The notes beneath the pieces were generated by a model. The model made no database searches and was not told where the DNA came from. It worked only from the letters and a program-made list of their open reading frames with translations. The translations under genes and the position numbers were made by a program. From contig NC_049983.1 in the NCBI RefSeq assembly GCF_000003815.2, positions 12,500,337 to 12,564,336 of the forward strand: a stretch of DNA of 64,000 bases, in the 5' to 3' direction. This stretch comes from Branchiostoma floridae. Taxonomy: Eukaryota; Chordata; Leptocardii; Amphioxiformes; Branchiostomatidae. Shown here in pieces: positions 9,760 through 23,530 of this stretch (position 1 is its first letter; the number at the start of each line of letters is the position of its first letter).

Positions 9760-12700
9760 GAGTGCATTGTTATATATGTATAGCGGCTGTATCTATCTAT
9801 ATAATTTCAGAGCAGGGAGGTTCGTATTACGTCGTCTGCTACAACATTTGAAAGCAAAATCTCAACATCTACATCCTACATGCCTTGGGTGATTGATAGG
9901 GATTCTAAGGAGGATTTGTGTCAGTAATGCTAGTTAAGTATGGTCACATTTCCGACCCGGGACCCGGGCGGGTTGTTTGGAGAACTTGACGAAAAATGAA
10001 AGTTTATATCAAGGAATATACCGAATATTACCAACACACAGATTATGCGCATGGCTATTTTTCTGTTGTGATTTATTCTTTATATTATTTATTTTATACT
10101 TTTCTTTCCCGAAAGCTTCCCGGTCGGGGCCCCGGTTGGAAATGCGCCTCAGGGGACATTAAGGCGCAGCACTCTCCCTGGACGCTTTGCCCCAACTGAG
10201 GGGCGTTGTCCAGTACTCAATCAAGATCAAGAAATGTGGCCGACGTATAACAGTAGGACTGACTATCGGCAAGAACATTACACCTTGCTGTCAGAATTAG
10301 GAAACCGTTAGGAGCGCCCCAAACGTCTGCTTGGAAATTACAATTCATAGCAAGCCAAGACGTCTTTGTTTTGCTGTTTTGGCAAACACCGGCGGGGCGG
10401 TCACGCCTTAGAGATGACAGGACATGTGAGCCATGTGTCAGGTATTAACCTGCACACACCGGTCAAAGCAATGGGTCTCCAGGGATTTAAAGGTCATCAG
10501 GTCAGCAAATTACAGCCACTAGCCCCAGGTTTCAGTGAAAATATTCAATGCAAGTCGTCATTACTTTGCTTCAATTAGTAAATCGGCAACCATTTCATTC
10601 ACAACTGCAGGCTACAACCCTACCATAGACATGTATACAACAATCCACACAAAGGAAACACCCCTTGCACGGCCTCCATGTAATAGTACACCGCATCTTT
10701 TATAGCGCCTCCTTTCGGCTCGATTAGATCCTGCCCGTGCAAATGGCACCATGGAGGCCGGGCGGCCATGTTGTGTCAGCATTCTACTTCCGTTCTGTTC
10801 CCTCTACTGTCTACAGCTTTGCTATCTGCAAGTTTGACTGAACACAATTGTGTGTATTCGCTATCTCTATCCCTTTACGTCCTGGATTTGGGCCCTGGTC
10901 ACAGCCGGGAAGAGCAAAGTCATGTCGTGTAGTGTTTCGTATCCAAGGGACACTGGTGTGACACCGGCCTCACTGATCGTTTTTGAGGTGAGTAGATTGA
11001 TAGCCATCCATTTTCATGTAATGCAGTCAGTTTCATTCCGAAGTGGGACACATGGTATATGGAAAAATGACCAGCTGCGAAGGTATTGTGATAAAATGTA
11101 CATGACCCTACCACATTCCAAAAGATCATTAGTGTCTGTGCCCTCAGGCCTTGTAGCATAGCCACGTCTCTGAACAATGGTAACATAGAATCCAACCTTT
11201 TTGCATGAAAGCGACCAGAGGAGCAAACTGCACCGAGAGAATTGAACAAGAGGTTAGGATATAACTGTTGATTCCAAGCCGAGCCGACGGTGATTGGGGA
11301 GGGGCCATAATTCCGGTATCTGTTATGCCACCTGTCAACGGACCTGACTCAAAATTTTAGGTATCCAGCCCAGCGGTGGATTCACTAATGCCGATGGCGA
11401 TGTCATGATTGATATGGAGTATTATGGACAGCTGTCGTGGGTCACTCTTGTTACGCGTAAGGAGGCAGGATTACAGACTGTGTCTTGAAGAAGATACCTC
11501 GTCAGTTATTTCCCGGGGTGATTCAGTAGCCTTCCTTTGGTTCTCCGGGAGTACAGATTGTAGAATTCGGCAAAAGTGGTATACTAACGTTGGCAATTCT
11601 CTAGGAGAGCCAGTCTCTCCGGATCAAATCGAAACACTAACTCCACTGGCAAACTACTCCGTCTATCATGAGCCAATGTATTTTATAGTCTGGTCTGGTC
11701 TGGTAGCGGGGACGGACAATGCATGAAAGAATGGATATTTAACCTCTGTCCATCTTCAACCTTGCTATGGCTAGTGAAAGAGAACTATTTTTTTCTGCAG
11801 CTGGCGATCTAAGTAAGATTTACTTTTTTCCAACCAGAGAATGACCAGTTTAATAGCTATAACGTTACTTCATACATATCTATCATTCTTTCCCGATCTC
11901 ACGCTACTATCGATTGCTTCGTTGTAATTAGACTTAGCCATTACGTCAACCCTCTTCGATCGTGAAATCGTTTGTATCTTTCGTGTCAGCGATGTGAATA
12001 ACGTAAATGACGACGCAAGGGGCGGATAATTTCTGTTATTCTGTTTCGTGGACCACACATAACAGTCTCTCTGATCAGACATCACAATGCAGTTGACATT
12101 TCTGCCAGCGCAGACTATATGTTTGATGTATATTTATCCCAAAATTACGATGTGTATCAACGGGCATGCAAAGATGATGCCAGAAGCATTCCGTGAAAAG
12201 TAACAAAAGGTGGAATGACGCTCAGTGACATGATAGTACATAAAGGAACCAGGTGACCCGAGATGTATGTACTCTGTACTGCGGGTCGTGGGTTTCCTGT
12301 TCCGCCATGGTGCCAGCGCTTCACCTTTCAGGGCGCCCTTTGTTATACCAAATAGTATTGTCCACCATTGTATACAGCAGTGCGTGGAAGGAGTGCTGCA
12401 CCTAGTAGCATCCGGATGAGATTTGTTTAGCTATTGATATACGTATATTAGTGTTACAGAAGTTGGATACCTATTTGGAATGTGTTTATGGAGTACATTT
12501 TGTATCATATTGATTCCGTCACGACTTCTTCTTTAGATGGTGCATTGCCATATGTTTATCTCATATCGTATTGTCAGTTTAATAATTAGGTAATGCATTA
12601 GCCTTTTGTTTTTTTATTTGTGGACCAAGAGAGGACAGTTTACCATACTTGTTTGCCTTAGTGAGTTGTTTTGTGAGCTAACATGCCCCCGTCAGAACTA

Positions 12701-13216
12701 ACTACATGGAAACAGAACGATATGCATAAAGCATTACATTTGTATCTGCGAATCACTTTGTAATTGTTTTATGATTGCAACGGATTTTTTTTTCAACATT
12801 GCATTTTTCTTCTTCTCAGGAGACAACTATGGAAGGATGAATGGGCTACGTGCACTCTTTTTGTCAGTTGGAGCGGAAAATATTATGTATAGAATCCTAT
12901 AAGCCGTGAGGTCGACACAGGTTAATCGGGTAAGGCCTAGCCTTCTTCATAATGTACTTGTGGCTGATGAAACAGCAACACTGCAGAGGGAGAGAGGCAT
13001 GCTGTACGCCAGGATTTTGTGCCTTGGGTGAGGCAGGGGGTCAGAGTTCGTCCATGAATAGCATCTGGCAAACCAACTGAACTCTATTCACCTCTATAAG
13101 AGTACATAAAAGGACAAAGCAACGTGCTGCGCCTCACGGACAATGTGTACATGCCCTTAAAATAGCACGAAGATAACTTGCACTGTATGGCGGGGATAAT
13201 TCGTTGAAGGGACGCC
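9760..13216. other. Intergenic, no supported gene
   Basis: Several short open frames (10366-10578, 10850-11161, 11409-11726) do not join in phase or show a known domain. One stretch at 11343-11480 has a protein-like composition (GGFTNADGDVMIDMEYYG) after an acceptor, but no partner exon was found. Confidence 0.5.
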
Positions 13217-16200
13217 ATGGTAGCCAAGATTCTAGACAGTAAACTCCGTGGTTCATTCTTCCACTACGGACGCGTGCTCGCCAACTGCCCCGCCCCCTTC
13301 ATCGTTCTACCCTTGGTGTTGTCTGCGATGTTGGGATATTTTGGAGGATCCAGGCTGATCCTAGGCGATGATTTGGAGTATCTATTTACACCAGAGGACG
13401 GGCAGGCGAAGAGAGACGGCACCGCAATGCGGGATGCTGGGTTCCAACCCACGGATCTAACAGCGAGCTGGTCTGCTGGGCGCGTGATTGTGAAGGTGAG
13501 CGATGATCAAACGTCTTTCATTTTGTCTTGTTTGGCTCTAACTATTAATCATGGCACTTTATTTGACTTGGGTTGAGCGACAGAGCTGAGCTTTGTTTGG
13601 TAAGTCGGGATATGATGATTTATCCAAACTTTATAGTCATAAAACAAGTTCAATTGCAATTGCGTGCACGTCTGAAATATCTTTGTGTAGAAACACGGGT
13701 ATAGAATTGTATTGAAACGATGTCATTGAACGTCAGTAAGCACCACATAACGTCTGCCGTGTGTATTTGTGTGCTTTCAGGTAAAGGACGACTGGGAAAA
13801 TATACTGAAGAGTGATGCCGTCGACGAAATCCTGCGGCTAAACGACGCCATCCGCAACGCCACAAACACCGATGGAGAAACCTTTACAGACTTGTGCTTC
13901 AGGACACAGCTGGGATGTCTGGAAAGTAACATACTCGGCCTGATGTCGAACTTTCGTCTACTAAACACTTCACAGGATATGAACATCACATATCCGCACT
14001 ACAACCCTTTCGGTGTCGGGGGGTTGTGGCCTGATCTGTACTTGGGAGACGAACTTGGAGGAGTTGACACCGCAGGGGACAGTAGGACAGTTGTAGCTGC
14101 CAGAGCAATGCAACTCATATATCACGTGAACGCAACTGGACAGAGGAGGATAAGTATGATGACAGCATTCCACCGTGCTGTCGCGGACTTCCGGTCTGAC
14201 AGAGTCCTCGCGTTCTTCACTTCCGGTGATTCGCTCAACGACGAGATTTTAACCTTACCGGAAAGAGTTATGCCATATCTCGCCGTATCCGGTGGTTTGT
14301 TGATAGTTTTCGCGGTCGGGTCGTGCACGATGGCAGACTGCGTGCTGACGAAGCCGTGGGTTGCGCTGGTTGGCGTGATGTCGGCGGGCCTGGCGGTGGT
14401 GTCGTCCGTAGGGTTGGTGCTGCTGTGCGGCCAGACTTTCCCCACACACGTAGCCATGGTGCCATTCCTGTTGCTAGGTAGGTCAAGTTCAAGTGCTCGC
14501 TCAAGAAGAACATATTCACCATCTTTACCTGCAACAGTAAGGTTACCTTCGAAAGACAACAAAGAACGTAACGTTAGTATTCGTAGTTCAGCACCAAGGA
14601 CAGGAACTAGAATTGCTGATTTGATTTATTTTAGTGCATTTGCACAAACCATGTGTAAACCTTCAGATATTAGAAACAGTTAGATGCTATCAAACTGATC
14701 AATATCGGGGCTATCCTTGTATCTTTATACTACACAGCACAGGGACAACTTTTGTGTACGATGCCTATACATTGTACCAATGTTACAGAATACTAGCGAC
14801 AACAGCGGGTCCCTATTCTTGAGTATCGATCTTACAACATGACTTTCTATAGGTATTGGTGTGGACGACATGTTCATCATGATCGCCTCGTGGCGTAAGA
14901 CTGATTCCCGTCTGGCGGTGCCGGAGAGGACGGGCCACGCCCTGGCTGACGCCGCCACCGCCATCACCATCACTTCTCTCACGGACTGTGTCGCCTTCGC
15001 GGTCGGGACCATCACGGTTTTCCCTGCCGTGCGGATATTCTGCATCTATGCTGCTGTAGGCGTCGCCTTCGACTACGTGTACCAGGTCAGGCTTGCCGCT
15101 ACATGTTTGATTTGGTTTCCTTTGTTGTTAGATGTTCTATGATCAATTTACAATGCTACACACACTGCTGTTAAAGACTTAAAAAATATAATTGGGTGAA
15201 TTGAGTTCTTATGTGAATTATGTTGACTTGCCCAAGTTTAGTTTAGCTGAATTTTGCTACTCCTGCAGATTACATTTTTCGCCGCCATCTTGTCTCTCGC
15301 TGGCCGGAGAGAGAAGGCTGGTCGCCATTGGCTGACGTGTCTCAAAGTTCCAACCAATGAAGAGGCAGGTCAAATGTCATCAATCAAAAAACTCTGCTGC
15401 TCTGGAGGTAATCCAGCACAAGACGACGTCTCCGATCAACATAGTGATGAAGATCGCCGACTTCCGTTCATGAATAAGCTGCTATGTAACTATCTAGCCC
15501 CATTTGTTGTAAACCCGTTAGGAAAACTGTTGATATTGTTAGTTTTTTTTGGTTACCTTGGGGTTGCGATATGGGGATGTTTCCACGTGCGTGTAGGGTT
15601 AGAGTTTGAAAACTTGGTTGCAGACGATTCTTTCGTCAAAGACTTTTATCGCGCGGAGCATCGGTACTTCAAGGAATATGGGCCAAAAGTAGACATTATA
15701 GACACGGGTCCTTGTGAGTACTGGAAGGATGAAGTGCAAGAAGCTGTGAGGAACAAGATGAGTTCCTTCGACAAAAGTCCGTTCTTTAAGAATTCGTCCA
15801 CAACCGCCCAAGTGTGGTTGGAAGACTACCTCTTGTTTCTAAAGAACACAGGAAACGGCAGTGCTGCTACAGATGAAACTCTCTTCCTTTATCTTCTCAA
15901 TACCCAGTTCTTACCAACGGTCGGCAGGCATCACAAAATGTCCATAATTTTCAACTCAAATTTTACTGCTATTGAAGCCTCCCGGTTTGTAGTCATAACA
16001 AGAAATGTCAAGACCAAAGAACAAGAAAAAGATATGATGCTCGAAGCACGGAGGATAGCGGAACATGGCCCATTGAAAATGACTGCCTATACCATTGATT
16101 TCGTTTTTTCTGACCAAATTGATGAAATTTTACCCAGCACCTTGCAGACGATACTCATCGCTGCGGCCGCCATGTTTGTTGTATCATTGGTTTTCATTCC

Positions 16201-16915
16201 AAATTGCATCTCCACGATGCTCGTGACATTTGCCGTTGTTTCTATAGACGCGGGACTTGTAGGTTACATGGCGCTGTGGGGAGTACAGCTGGACATTATC
16301 GCCACAATTTCCGTTATCGTTTGTATTGGCTTCTCTGTTGATTTTTCGGCCCATATCACGTACGCTTACGTCAGTTCTGAAGCGGAAACGACAGGGGAAA
16401 AGATGAGAGAAGCTCTGCAAACGGTGGGAATGCCCATCATTCAGTCCAGCATGTCAACTATATTGGGCCTACTTGTTCTCGCATTTTTCCCAGCATACTT
16501 GTTCCGATCGTTCTTCAAAACCATGTTCCTTGTGATGGTGTTCGGCTCCTCGCACGGACTTCTGGTCCTACCCGTCCTTCTGACAGCACCCTGTCCGAAA
16601 TGTTGTAATGCAAGACACCATCGAAAGGGGGCGATCGCCAACCAGAAGGCACAGGAGACGGCAAAAGAAAACCAAACCAGAGAAACTGCGTCGTCACCAA
16701 AACGTTCCCTGCACAGTTCAGACGGCTATATTCCAATGAAAACGATGTGTAGCTCTGAAATGTCCAGGGAGGACACCATAGAGCGCTGCCTACAAGATGC
16801 AGAGGACACTTTACTAACTGTCATTCTGGAAGGCAAGGCAGCCGGCCTAGACAACCCAGTACTGCGGGTAACACCATTGCGTTTCAACGAGGAAACTAGA
16901 ACCACAACACTCTGA
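13217..16915 (+). CDS. Patched domain-containing protein, PTCHD3-like
   Basis: Four exons: 13217-13495, 13781-14477, 14853-15085, 15269-16915; predicted 951 residues, all junctions in phase. RND-type twelve-pass membrane protein of the Patched/NPC1/Dispatched group. A first helix lies near residues 22-47, then a large luminal loop with N-glycosylation sequons and cysteines (CFRTQLGC). The first helix cluster is about 265-405, with the sterol-sensing-domain hallmark GIGVDDMFIM across the exon 2/3 junction. A cytoplasmic link follows, then a second luminal loop from about residue 505 (after helix LLILLVFFGYLGVAIWGC). The second cluster carries the matching GFSVDFSAHITYAYVSS. The C-terminal tail is hydrophilic. 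The family moves or responds to lipids; PTCHD3 relatives are often male-germline, but no substrate can be read from sequence. Looks intact. Confidence 0.9.
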
Positions 16916-17355
16916 ATGAATAGCGTAATGATTCCCTTGAGGTCTCCATCCAGATAGCCGGGTCAATTCCACACAACTAGAGATAAGGATTTCCCAGATC
17001 CTGAAACTGTCTGGTGTATATATATATAAGAGGATTTGACTTTGGTAATAATAGCGGAAATATGTGTGTTTCTTTGCTTAAAATCAATGATTCCTTTCCC
17101 ACACAATATGTACTCAGCGTCTGTGCCCTGGACAACCCTTTGGGGCTTGTGTCTACGATAAGTAGCGTTGTTAAAAGTAAGCTGTAGGCTGGATTCTGTG
17201 TCCCATGGGGGTCCCTTGTTCCCTAGTTCCACCCCAAAGGGTAGACTTTTTATATACATGTGTATGATAATATATATATTCAACGAGGTAAAACACCAAT
17301 GACAAGATTTTACTCGTGGCAGCTTTTTCTACAGCAGGCAGCTTTTATTAATTAT
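16916..17355. other. 3' flank of the PTCHD3-like gene
   Basis: Contains a short TA run near 17020 and no second gene that I can support. No AATAAA was found close to the stop. Confidence 0.4.
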
Positions 17356-17929
17356 TATATTTCAGCCATACCATAGGTATGGTGAAATATATTGTATTCG
17401 TAATGTTTCTTTCTTTCTTTCTTTCTCCTGTCAACTTTTCAAAGCGATTCATCTCCGCCGTTTCTGGACCAAATGACTTGAAATTTGGCACAAGGGTAAA
17501 GTGGGCAAATACCCAAATGTGTTTTTTTCATTTTTTTCATATCTGCTCCTTAAATGATTTTATTGAGGTTTTATTGCAACTTTTGGACCAAAACTGTATA
17601 TTTTGGCCCCCTGTACCATGGTATTACATCCAAATGACCTGAAATTTGGCACAGAGGTGCCCTAGATACTTATTCAAAGGATCCATGTATAATATGTGGT
17701 ATAAATCACTTCAAAATGGCTCCTTAAGGAGGTTTTTGTGGGAGAGTTTAGGATAGGTAAGGTTGGAGTGCCGAGGTCAACGACCTCTAGGTCATTCTGG
17801 TGTGTCAGGGCCACAGGTGTGCCAGGTAGATCCAATTATCTACCTATCTACCTAGTCCATAGACATCCAGGTGGTTGGTGGACAAGGTAAATCCAATTAA
17901 TGGCCAGCCAATGAGCGAGCTTATTTTGC

Positions 17930-18710
17930 TGGAAGAGTCCATTGTTGGACAGGGGGTGTATTTTAAAATTTACTTTTAGACTTTGGTGATAATGCCAATG
18001 TTTTTTTAGTGGAAGTGTTTTCGCACTGATCCACTTGACATTACAAGACTACTACTGGGACAGTCCATTTTTGCACATAGGGGGGATTTAAAAAAAATCA
18101 GTTTTGGACATGGGTGATGATTCCGAATTCCATTTGTTAAATGGAAGTTTACCCCCACCTGAAGACTGTACATGAGGAGGATTCGGCAGCCAATCAGCAA
18201 GCCTTGTGTTATCTGGAAGAGCCCATTCATGCACGGGGGACTTTTTTAAAATTCAGTTTTGGACTGGGTTGCTTCTTATACAAAAGGCCATGTACTGTGA
18301 GTATTTCTGGACTTGTCTATTGTGCAATTTCAAACAGGGTGAGCTGGGAGATTCCATTCTTCGACGGAGGGGGTATTTTTTAAAATTCATTTTGTGGACT
18401 TTGCTGACTATTTTAGCTGATATATTTTTGGATCGCTCCACTTTACATAGGGGTATAAGGCAGGAAGAGTCAATTCTTGCACAGAGGGGGGATTTTTTTC
18501 AAATATGGTTTTGGACGGCTGATGATTCCAAATTCCATTTCTTAGCAGAAGTGTTTTTGGAGTCGTCTANNNNNNNNNNNNNNNNNNNNNNNNNNNNNNN
18601 NNNNNNNNNNNNNNNNNNNNNNNNNNNNNNNNNNNNNNNNNNNNNNNNNNNNNNNNNNNNNNNNNNNNNNNNNNNNNNNNNNNNNNNNNNNNAGTCTATT
18701 GTTACATGAG
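17930..18710. repeat. Degenerate tandem array inside the element
   Basis: Units of roughly 110-170 bases recur, each with AGTCCATT-TTG-ACA, a G-run, a T-run, TTTTGGACT and GATTCCAAATTCCATTT. The array is interrupted by the gap. Confidence 0.55.
18570..18692. other. Assembly gap (123 N)
   Basis: Run of N in the tandem array; the true length may differ. Confidence 0.99.
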
Positions 18711-19978
18711 GAGGGAGATGGCTGAAATATGCTGTATTTGCTCTCAAGCAAATGTCGGCCTTTCTAGTTTATGTAGTGTTCGTTACAGCATTTATTAATT
18801 GTTTATATAGTGCTTATTGTTTAGGTAAGTAATTGATGTCTTGCTGCAACATCTTTAAATGGACAACTTAAACAAATTGTATCAGCAACACATTTGAATC
18901 CTCCCATCTTTCATTCTTTTTCAGAAAAATGTACATGTTTTGAAATAGATCTGTACGGAAGTCTGTGCTGACACGTCATGAAATGTGGTAAACACTGTAA
19001 AAATTAGATTTTCCTCAGGAACGTTTGTAACCATGGTAACTGGGCATTTAGTGACGGAGAGAATTGTACCAACCAAAGTCTACTCAGCAATGGGAAGATA
19101 CATGTGTTACAGTCCCCTTGTCGTAGTTACAACAACTTCTACCTCCATTCCAGACTTGGCAGGTTTGATACAGGAGATAGCACAGTGATCATCCCAGTAC
19201 AACCGTGGCGAGTGAAGAATTTGTTTGAGACCATTGAAGTTTTGTTTTCTGTCCATTCCAATGTGCAATAAATGTGTGTATCGGTACTTGAGCGTTGGTC
19301 ATCATCAAACTAATAATGCAACAGTAATGTACTACGGAAATGGCATTGTTAAAAACACAGCAGCTACTAGGGCAACTACCAATGTAATCAAATATTTTAA
19401 CATAACAGTGATCACCTATTACTTGCATAAAACACGTTACAATAAAAGCATTAATTACGATACACATTTCTCATGTAATGACGTCCCCATTATCTTAGAG
19501 ACAGAGGTATCAAGCCAGCCCTGAACTGCGGATTTCAACTTGGCCAAAATTGCACAATTGCAATGCAGACTTGTCACATATCTCTGTTAGTTTTTTTTCA
19601 CAGTATGGGGGAACTTAGTCAGGTAACCCTACACAATTGAAAAGGTTAACTTGTTTACGATTCGATATTCTGAAACCACCTTAGGTATACACAGGTTAAC
19701 CACTTCTAATCTACCTTTATAATACTTCTCTCCAAGCAAAGGTTCGGCTCCGACTGCTTTTACGCGTTTTAGGCGTTGCTATAGGACTTTCTATTTTGTG
19801 CTGTATTCTGAGGAGCACAAAATAAAAAGCCCGATAACAACGCATAAAACACGTCATAAAACAGCGGCAGCGGAAACACTGCTTGAAGAGCATGTGGTAC
19901 TACAAGTAATACTACAAATCGCTGTTTATCTTCGCTCTCCAGTCGAAGGAGCCGCCTACAGAACACGCCATGCGCTCC

Positions 19979-22431
19979 TCACAGGTTCTGGCACTCAACA
20001 ATGGACACCGTCATGAAGTCCGCCACGCCGACGTAGTTTATACCTGAAACTAAACGATGACATTTCACCATAGATGTTGACTACCACAGCCTTACATGTA
20101 CCTCTAATGTGTACGAACATCACGTCACTTTGCACATCACTTTTCTGTCCTGTTTTACGCAATATTCCACACTCTTCCAAGGCTGAAGACTTTTCTACTT
20201 TGCCCTGGGGACCAGTCTTCCCCTGGCACTGTAAGCTTCTTTAACCGCCTGACCAATTAAACAAGCTGTCTGCGTGTTTTTTGTCTACTTGAAATGATTG
20301 ATCCCTGCAGGCCTAAGGCAATGGGTGTGTTGGCCTAGGTGCCGAACAGCTGGTCTGTGTAACAGAGTGGATTCCAGCCTACATCTATTCTGCCCACAGG
20401 AAACCATAGATGAGCCTATTCTCCAAGCAGAGGTTGGGTCGCGGAGATATACTAGTAGTAGTGGTCAGGTTCTTTACCGGGTCGCACCCCTCACCCTCTC
20501 ACTCATGGTTGAAAGAAAGTCCAACTCACCCTGTTCCCAGGTGACCTTCCACGGGGCTGTGGAGTAGAGGATGATGGGTAGGTCGTCGTTAGTGAAGCCA
20601 TGAGGACGTTCCCAGGCGCATGGAGGTTTCTCCGACTCCAGCACGGCCAGCCAGCCCTGGTCGTGCTCACAGCTGTAGTATCGTTCGTTGATGAAGAAAC
20701 GCCTGAACACAAAAATATACAAGCAGAGCGAGATAATTCAGCCTGTAAGTTAAGCAATGACTTTATTGACCGAACGACGATGTAGAAGTTTTGTTCATTT
20801 GCCAAATTATGAAACATCTGTGAACAGAGCTTGTGATAAGTTGGCTCAATTTATAAACTCGAAAGGTCACTGAGCAGATGAGTTATCACCCATCCGATCC
20901 ATTCAGTGGCTGATTTATTATTTGATTGAGCTATCACCTCGCTTGTGACAAGTTTATACAACCATATGTGTCAAAGACGAATTTTCTTTGGAACCCACAT
21001 CCACCCACCCATACAGAAAGTCCCTGCCAATGTCATCATTTTCTAATAGCTTGGATACCAGCCTTTTTATCTTAAATGCACTCTCTCTCTCTGTCTCTCC
21101 CAGACTTTTGGCCCGGAGGCGACAGAGAAACCCTGGTATCCAGGCAATTTTCTGATATATCACCTGTCATTTCTCTTGTCCCCCTGGATGCTGAAGAACG
21201 TCGGCTCGATGAGATCTGTCCATGGGGCAGACAGCACGTTGTCCGGGGAGAACCAGCTCATGTGATCGCTGCCTTTCCCGTCGAACACCAACTTCAGCAC
21301 GCTGGTGTGATCCTTGAACAGTTCCACAATCACCTTGTGTTTTGAAAAATGTAATGAATAGTGGGGTTAATTGGTTACTATTTCGGCAATAACACCCAAC
21401 TAACAGTTGGCTGCAGTACTTGAATTTGCCGCAGGCGGACTCACTTCCTCGGTGGGACGACTTGCGGACCACACGTCAAGGCGGTTAAGTCCAGTTCGCA
21501 CGACTCAGTTCAACATCACTGCAGCTATACTCCCTTATTTCATCGAACCATTGGCGGCGCATGATGACATTACTATTGTAAAGTGAGTATGATAATGTCC
21601 TGACTATAATGGCATTGATTAAGCTAAAGTAATAAAAAGTCTTAAAAGAGTCTTTAAAAAATGGTCCGTACTTCTTTCTCTGCTTAGAGGAAGAGTATGG
21701 AAGCAAAACAAACTACACTACCAGTGGACTAACCCCTGCTGAATTGCTTGCACCTATGTGTGGCCCAGGGCTTAGAATCGGAGATGGGCGCCAGGCCCGA
21801 TGCATCTTCTGATCTTGTGACCCACTTGTTGTGATGTATGGGCAACTTAAACGTAGCTTATCAAAACTCCCTTGCAATGTTACTTCACTCAGAAGGTCCT
21901 GCATCCTCCTAAAGCCCGGTCCCCAACGGCATTAGCCTATGGGGCCCTGCTATCTCATGCCCTATCAGTGGTTATTATGATTGTCGCCACAAACCAGCTG
22001 TCAACCAATCAGAGAATAGGCTTTTCTTGGCCTTTTTGTTGTCGCAAGCTGTCTCGCAAAGGCCGCTGGGAAGCTATCAGCCAATCATGTTACGTATTAC
22101 ATGGCTCCATCCTCCTACGCCCGATCCCCAAAGGCTGACTGCCCATATAAGGGCAAGCTCATTAATATTTATAAGTAGGGCGGTCCCTAACTGGTCTGAG
22201 TGCACAAGATAGCAGAGGTAAACACAAGGCCTTTGGACACGACTGTGGTCCCTCTGCGTAGGAGAATGAAGGTCCTGTGGATGAAACGTTATGTTAGACC
22301 ACCTACCTCCTGCACGTTCCACTCCGCCCAGATGTCGAGTCCCACCCTCTGCCAGGTTGAGTACACGGGCATCCCGGAGCTCCTCTCCACACGGAACACT
22401 TCGCGTGGACGGGCAGACTTACACCCAGGGA
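19979..22431 (-). other. C-terminal module of the lectin gene, family not identified
   Basis: Exons 6-9 encode about 177 residues rich in aromatic and beta-like segments: FRVERSSGMPVY, VIVELFKDHTSVLKLVFDG, HMSWFSPDNVLSAPWTDL, FFSIQGDKRNDRRFFINERY, CEHDQGWLAVLE, CAWERPHGF, PIILYSTAPWKVTWEQG, YVGVADFMTVSIVEC. I have a memory of similar WFSP/RRFFIN/GWL blocks in uncharacterised invertebrate proteins but cannot name a family. Its conserved look, paired cysteines and clean phases argue for a folded extracellular domain. Confidence 0.6.
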
Positions 22432-23482
22432 CTGTCGAGTGAAGGGAAACAACATTTAGGTCATCATCCTTCTAATTGTTTACAAAGATCAGAACAAAGG
22501 AATTTAGCCAAAGCAACAACAGAGATCAGTGTTGTTATCCACGCTATTTAACAAATGTGATCGACGATCAGATATTTTGATAGCATGGGTTCGATAACTC
22601 AGATCGGCACCCAGGGATTGACTGAAGGATAACAACGTTTAGGTCGTTATCCTTCCAACTGTGTACAAATTAGAGCATAATAATTAGCCAAAGCAACAAG
22701 AGCGATAAGTGTTGCTATCCACGCTATTTGACAAATGTGATCGACAATCATATATTTTGATAGCATGCCATGGGTTGGATAATGAATTTCTTTGTGCACT
22801 ACGAAGTGGTTTTGCATAGCAGACGTTTCGGTGGCCATGTGTAATCTTAGCGGTGTACAATGAACTTTGCTACGCAGTGACATGCCAACCTGATAAAACT
22901 ATTCACTGGGGTTAGATCGCATCTCACCTGGTCGCTGACAAATCCCATTGGCCTTGGAATCACACGATGCCTTGTACCAGAAACCTTCAGCAGTCAAATA
23001 TGTGCAATTCAGTTGTCCCTCGGGGCACCTGGGTGGCTCTATCTGGGGTCGTAGCCACTCATCTCCGTCTTCGAGGCTGATGGAAATCGACTCAAGCCAG
23101 TCTGGGTCTGGTAGGCAGTTGGCTACACCGCCCCATTGCGTCCATCCCCCTAGCGGCCCACCGTCACTCCACACCCACTGTTCTTCAGCTGCAGTCGGAT
23201 TCTTCCGGAGACCCAACCACGTAGATTGGGACAGCCTGTGGATAGAACATGGGGTGTAACATTAGTATTGATCTTCTCCTAATAGTTTCAGTAGCTCCTG
23301 CTCTGGGTTCTTAAGAAAACTAGCCCCCGGGAGGCCCAAGCTTGACATTGATCTTTGCCTTCCCAAGACCGACCTGCATCTTAAATACCATATCAATCCA
23401 TAGAGAGATTGTTGTTATACTGACCACAAATATTTGAAAACATACACAAACGCACAGTAACACATGTACACAGTAACTCTCA

Positions 23483-23530
<48 letters not shown>

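Larger units (their letters stand above)
17360..18770. mobile_element. Non-autonomous DNA element, copy 1 (contains assembly gap)
   Basis: Left end TATTTCAGCCATACC opens a hairpin (CCATACCATAGGTATGG). The right end reads GATGGCTGAAATATGC followed by a tail ending GGCCTTTCTAGTTTA. The same left end, body motif (TGAAATTTGGCACAAGGG) and right end occur at 51588-53452. TATTTCAGCCATACC and GGTATGGCTGAAATA are inverted matches. No transposase frame. The inner part is a degenerate tandem array. Confidence 0.65.

Noticed and set aside
10850-11726. Series of open frames between the ligand pair and the PTCHD3-like gene
   Set aside because: Candidate exons do not join in phase and no domain is recognisable; the most protein-like piece (11343-11480) has no partner.
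18206-18747. Open frames spanning the N run
   Set aside because: Artefact of translating N plus a repeat array.
21900-22140. Repeated CATCCTCCTA-CCCGRTCCCCAA block suggesting a SINE or promoter
   Set aside because: Only two short similar blocks about 200 bases apart; not enough to define an element.
23320-23523. Frame encoding alternating Cys-Val
   Set aside because: Translation of the CA microsatellite.
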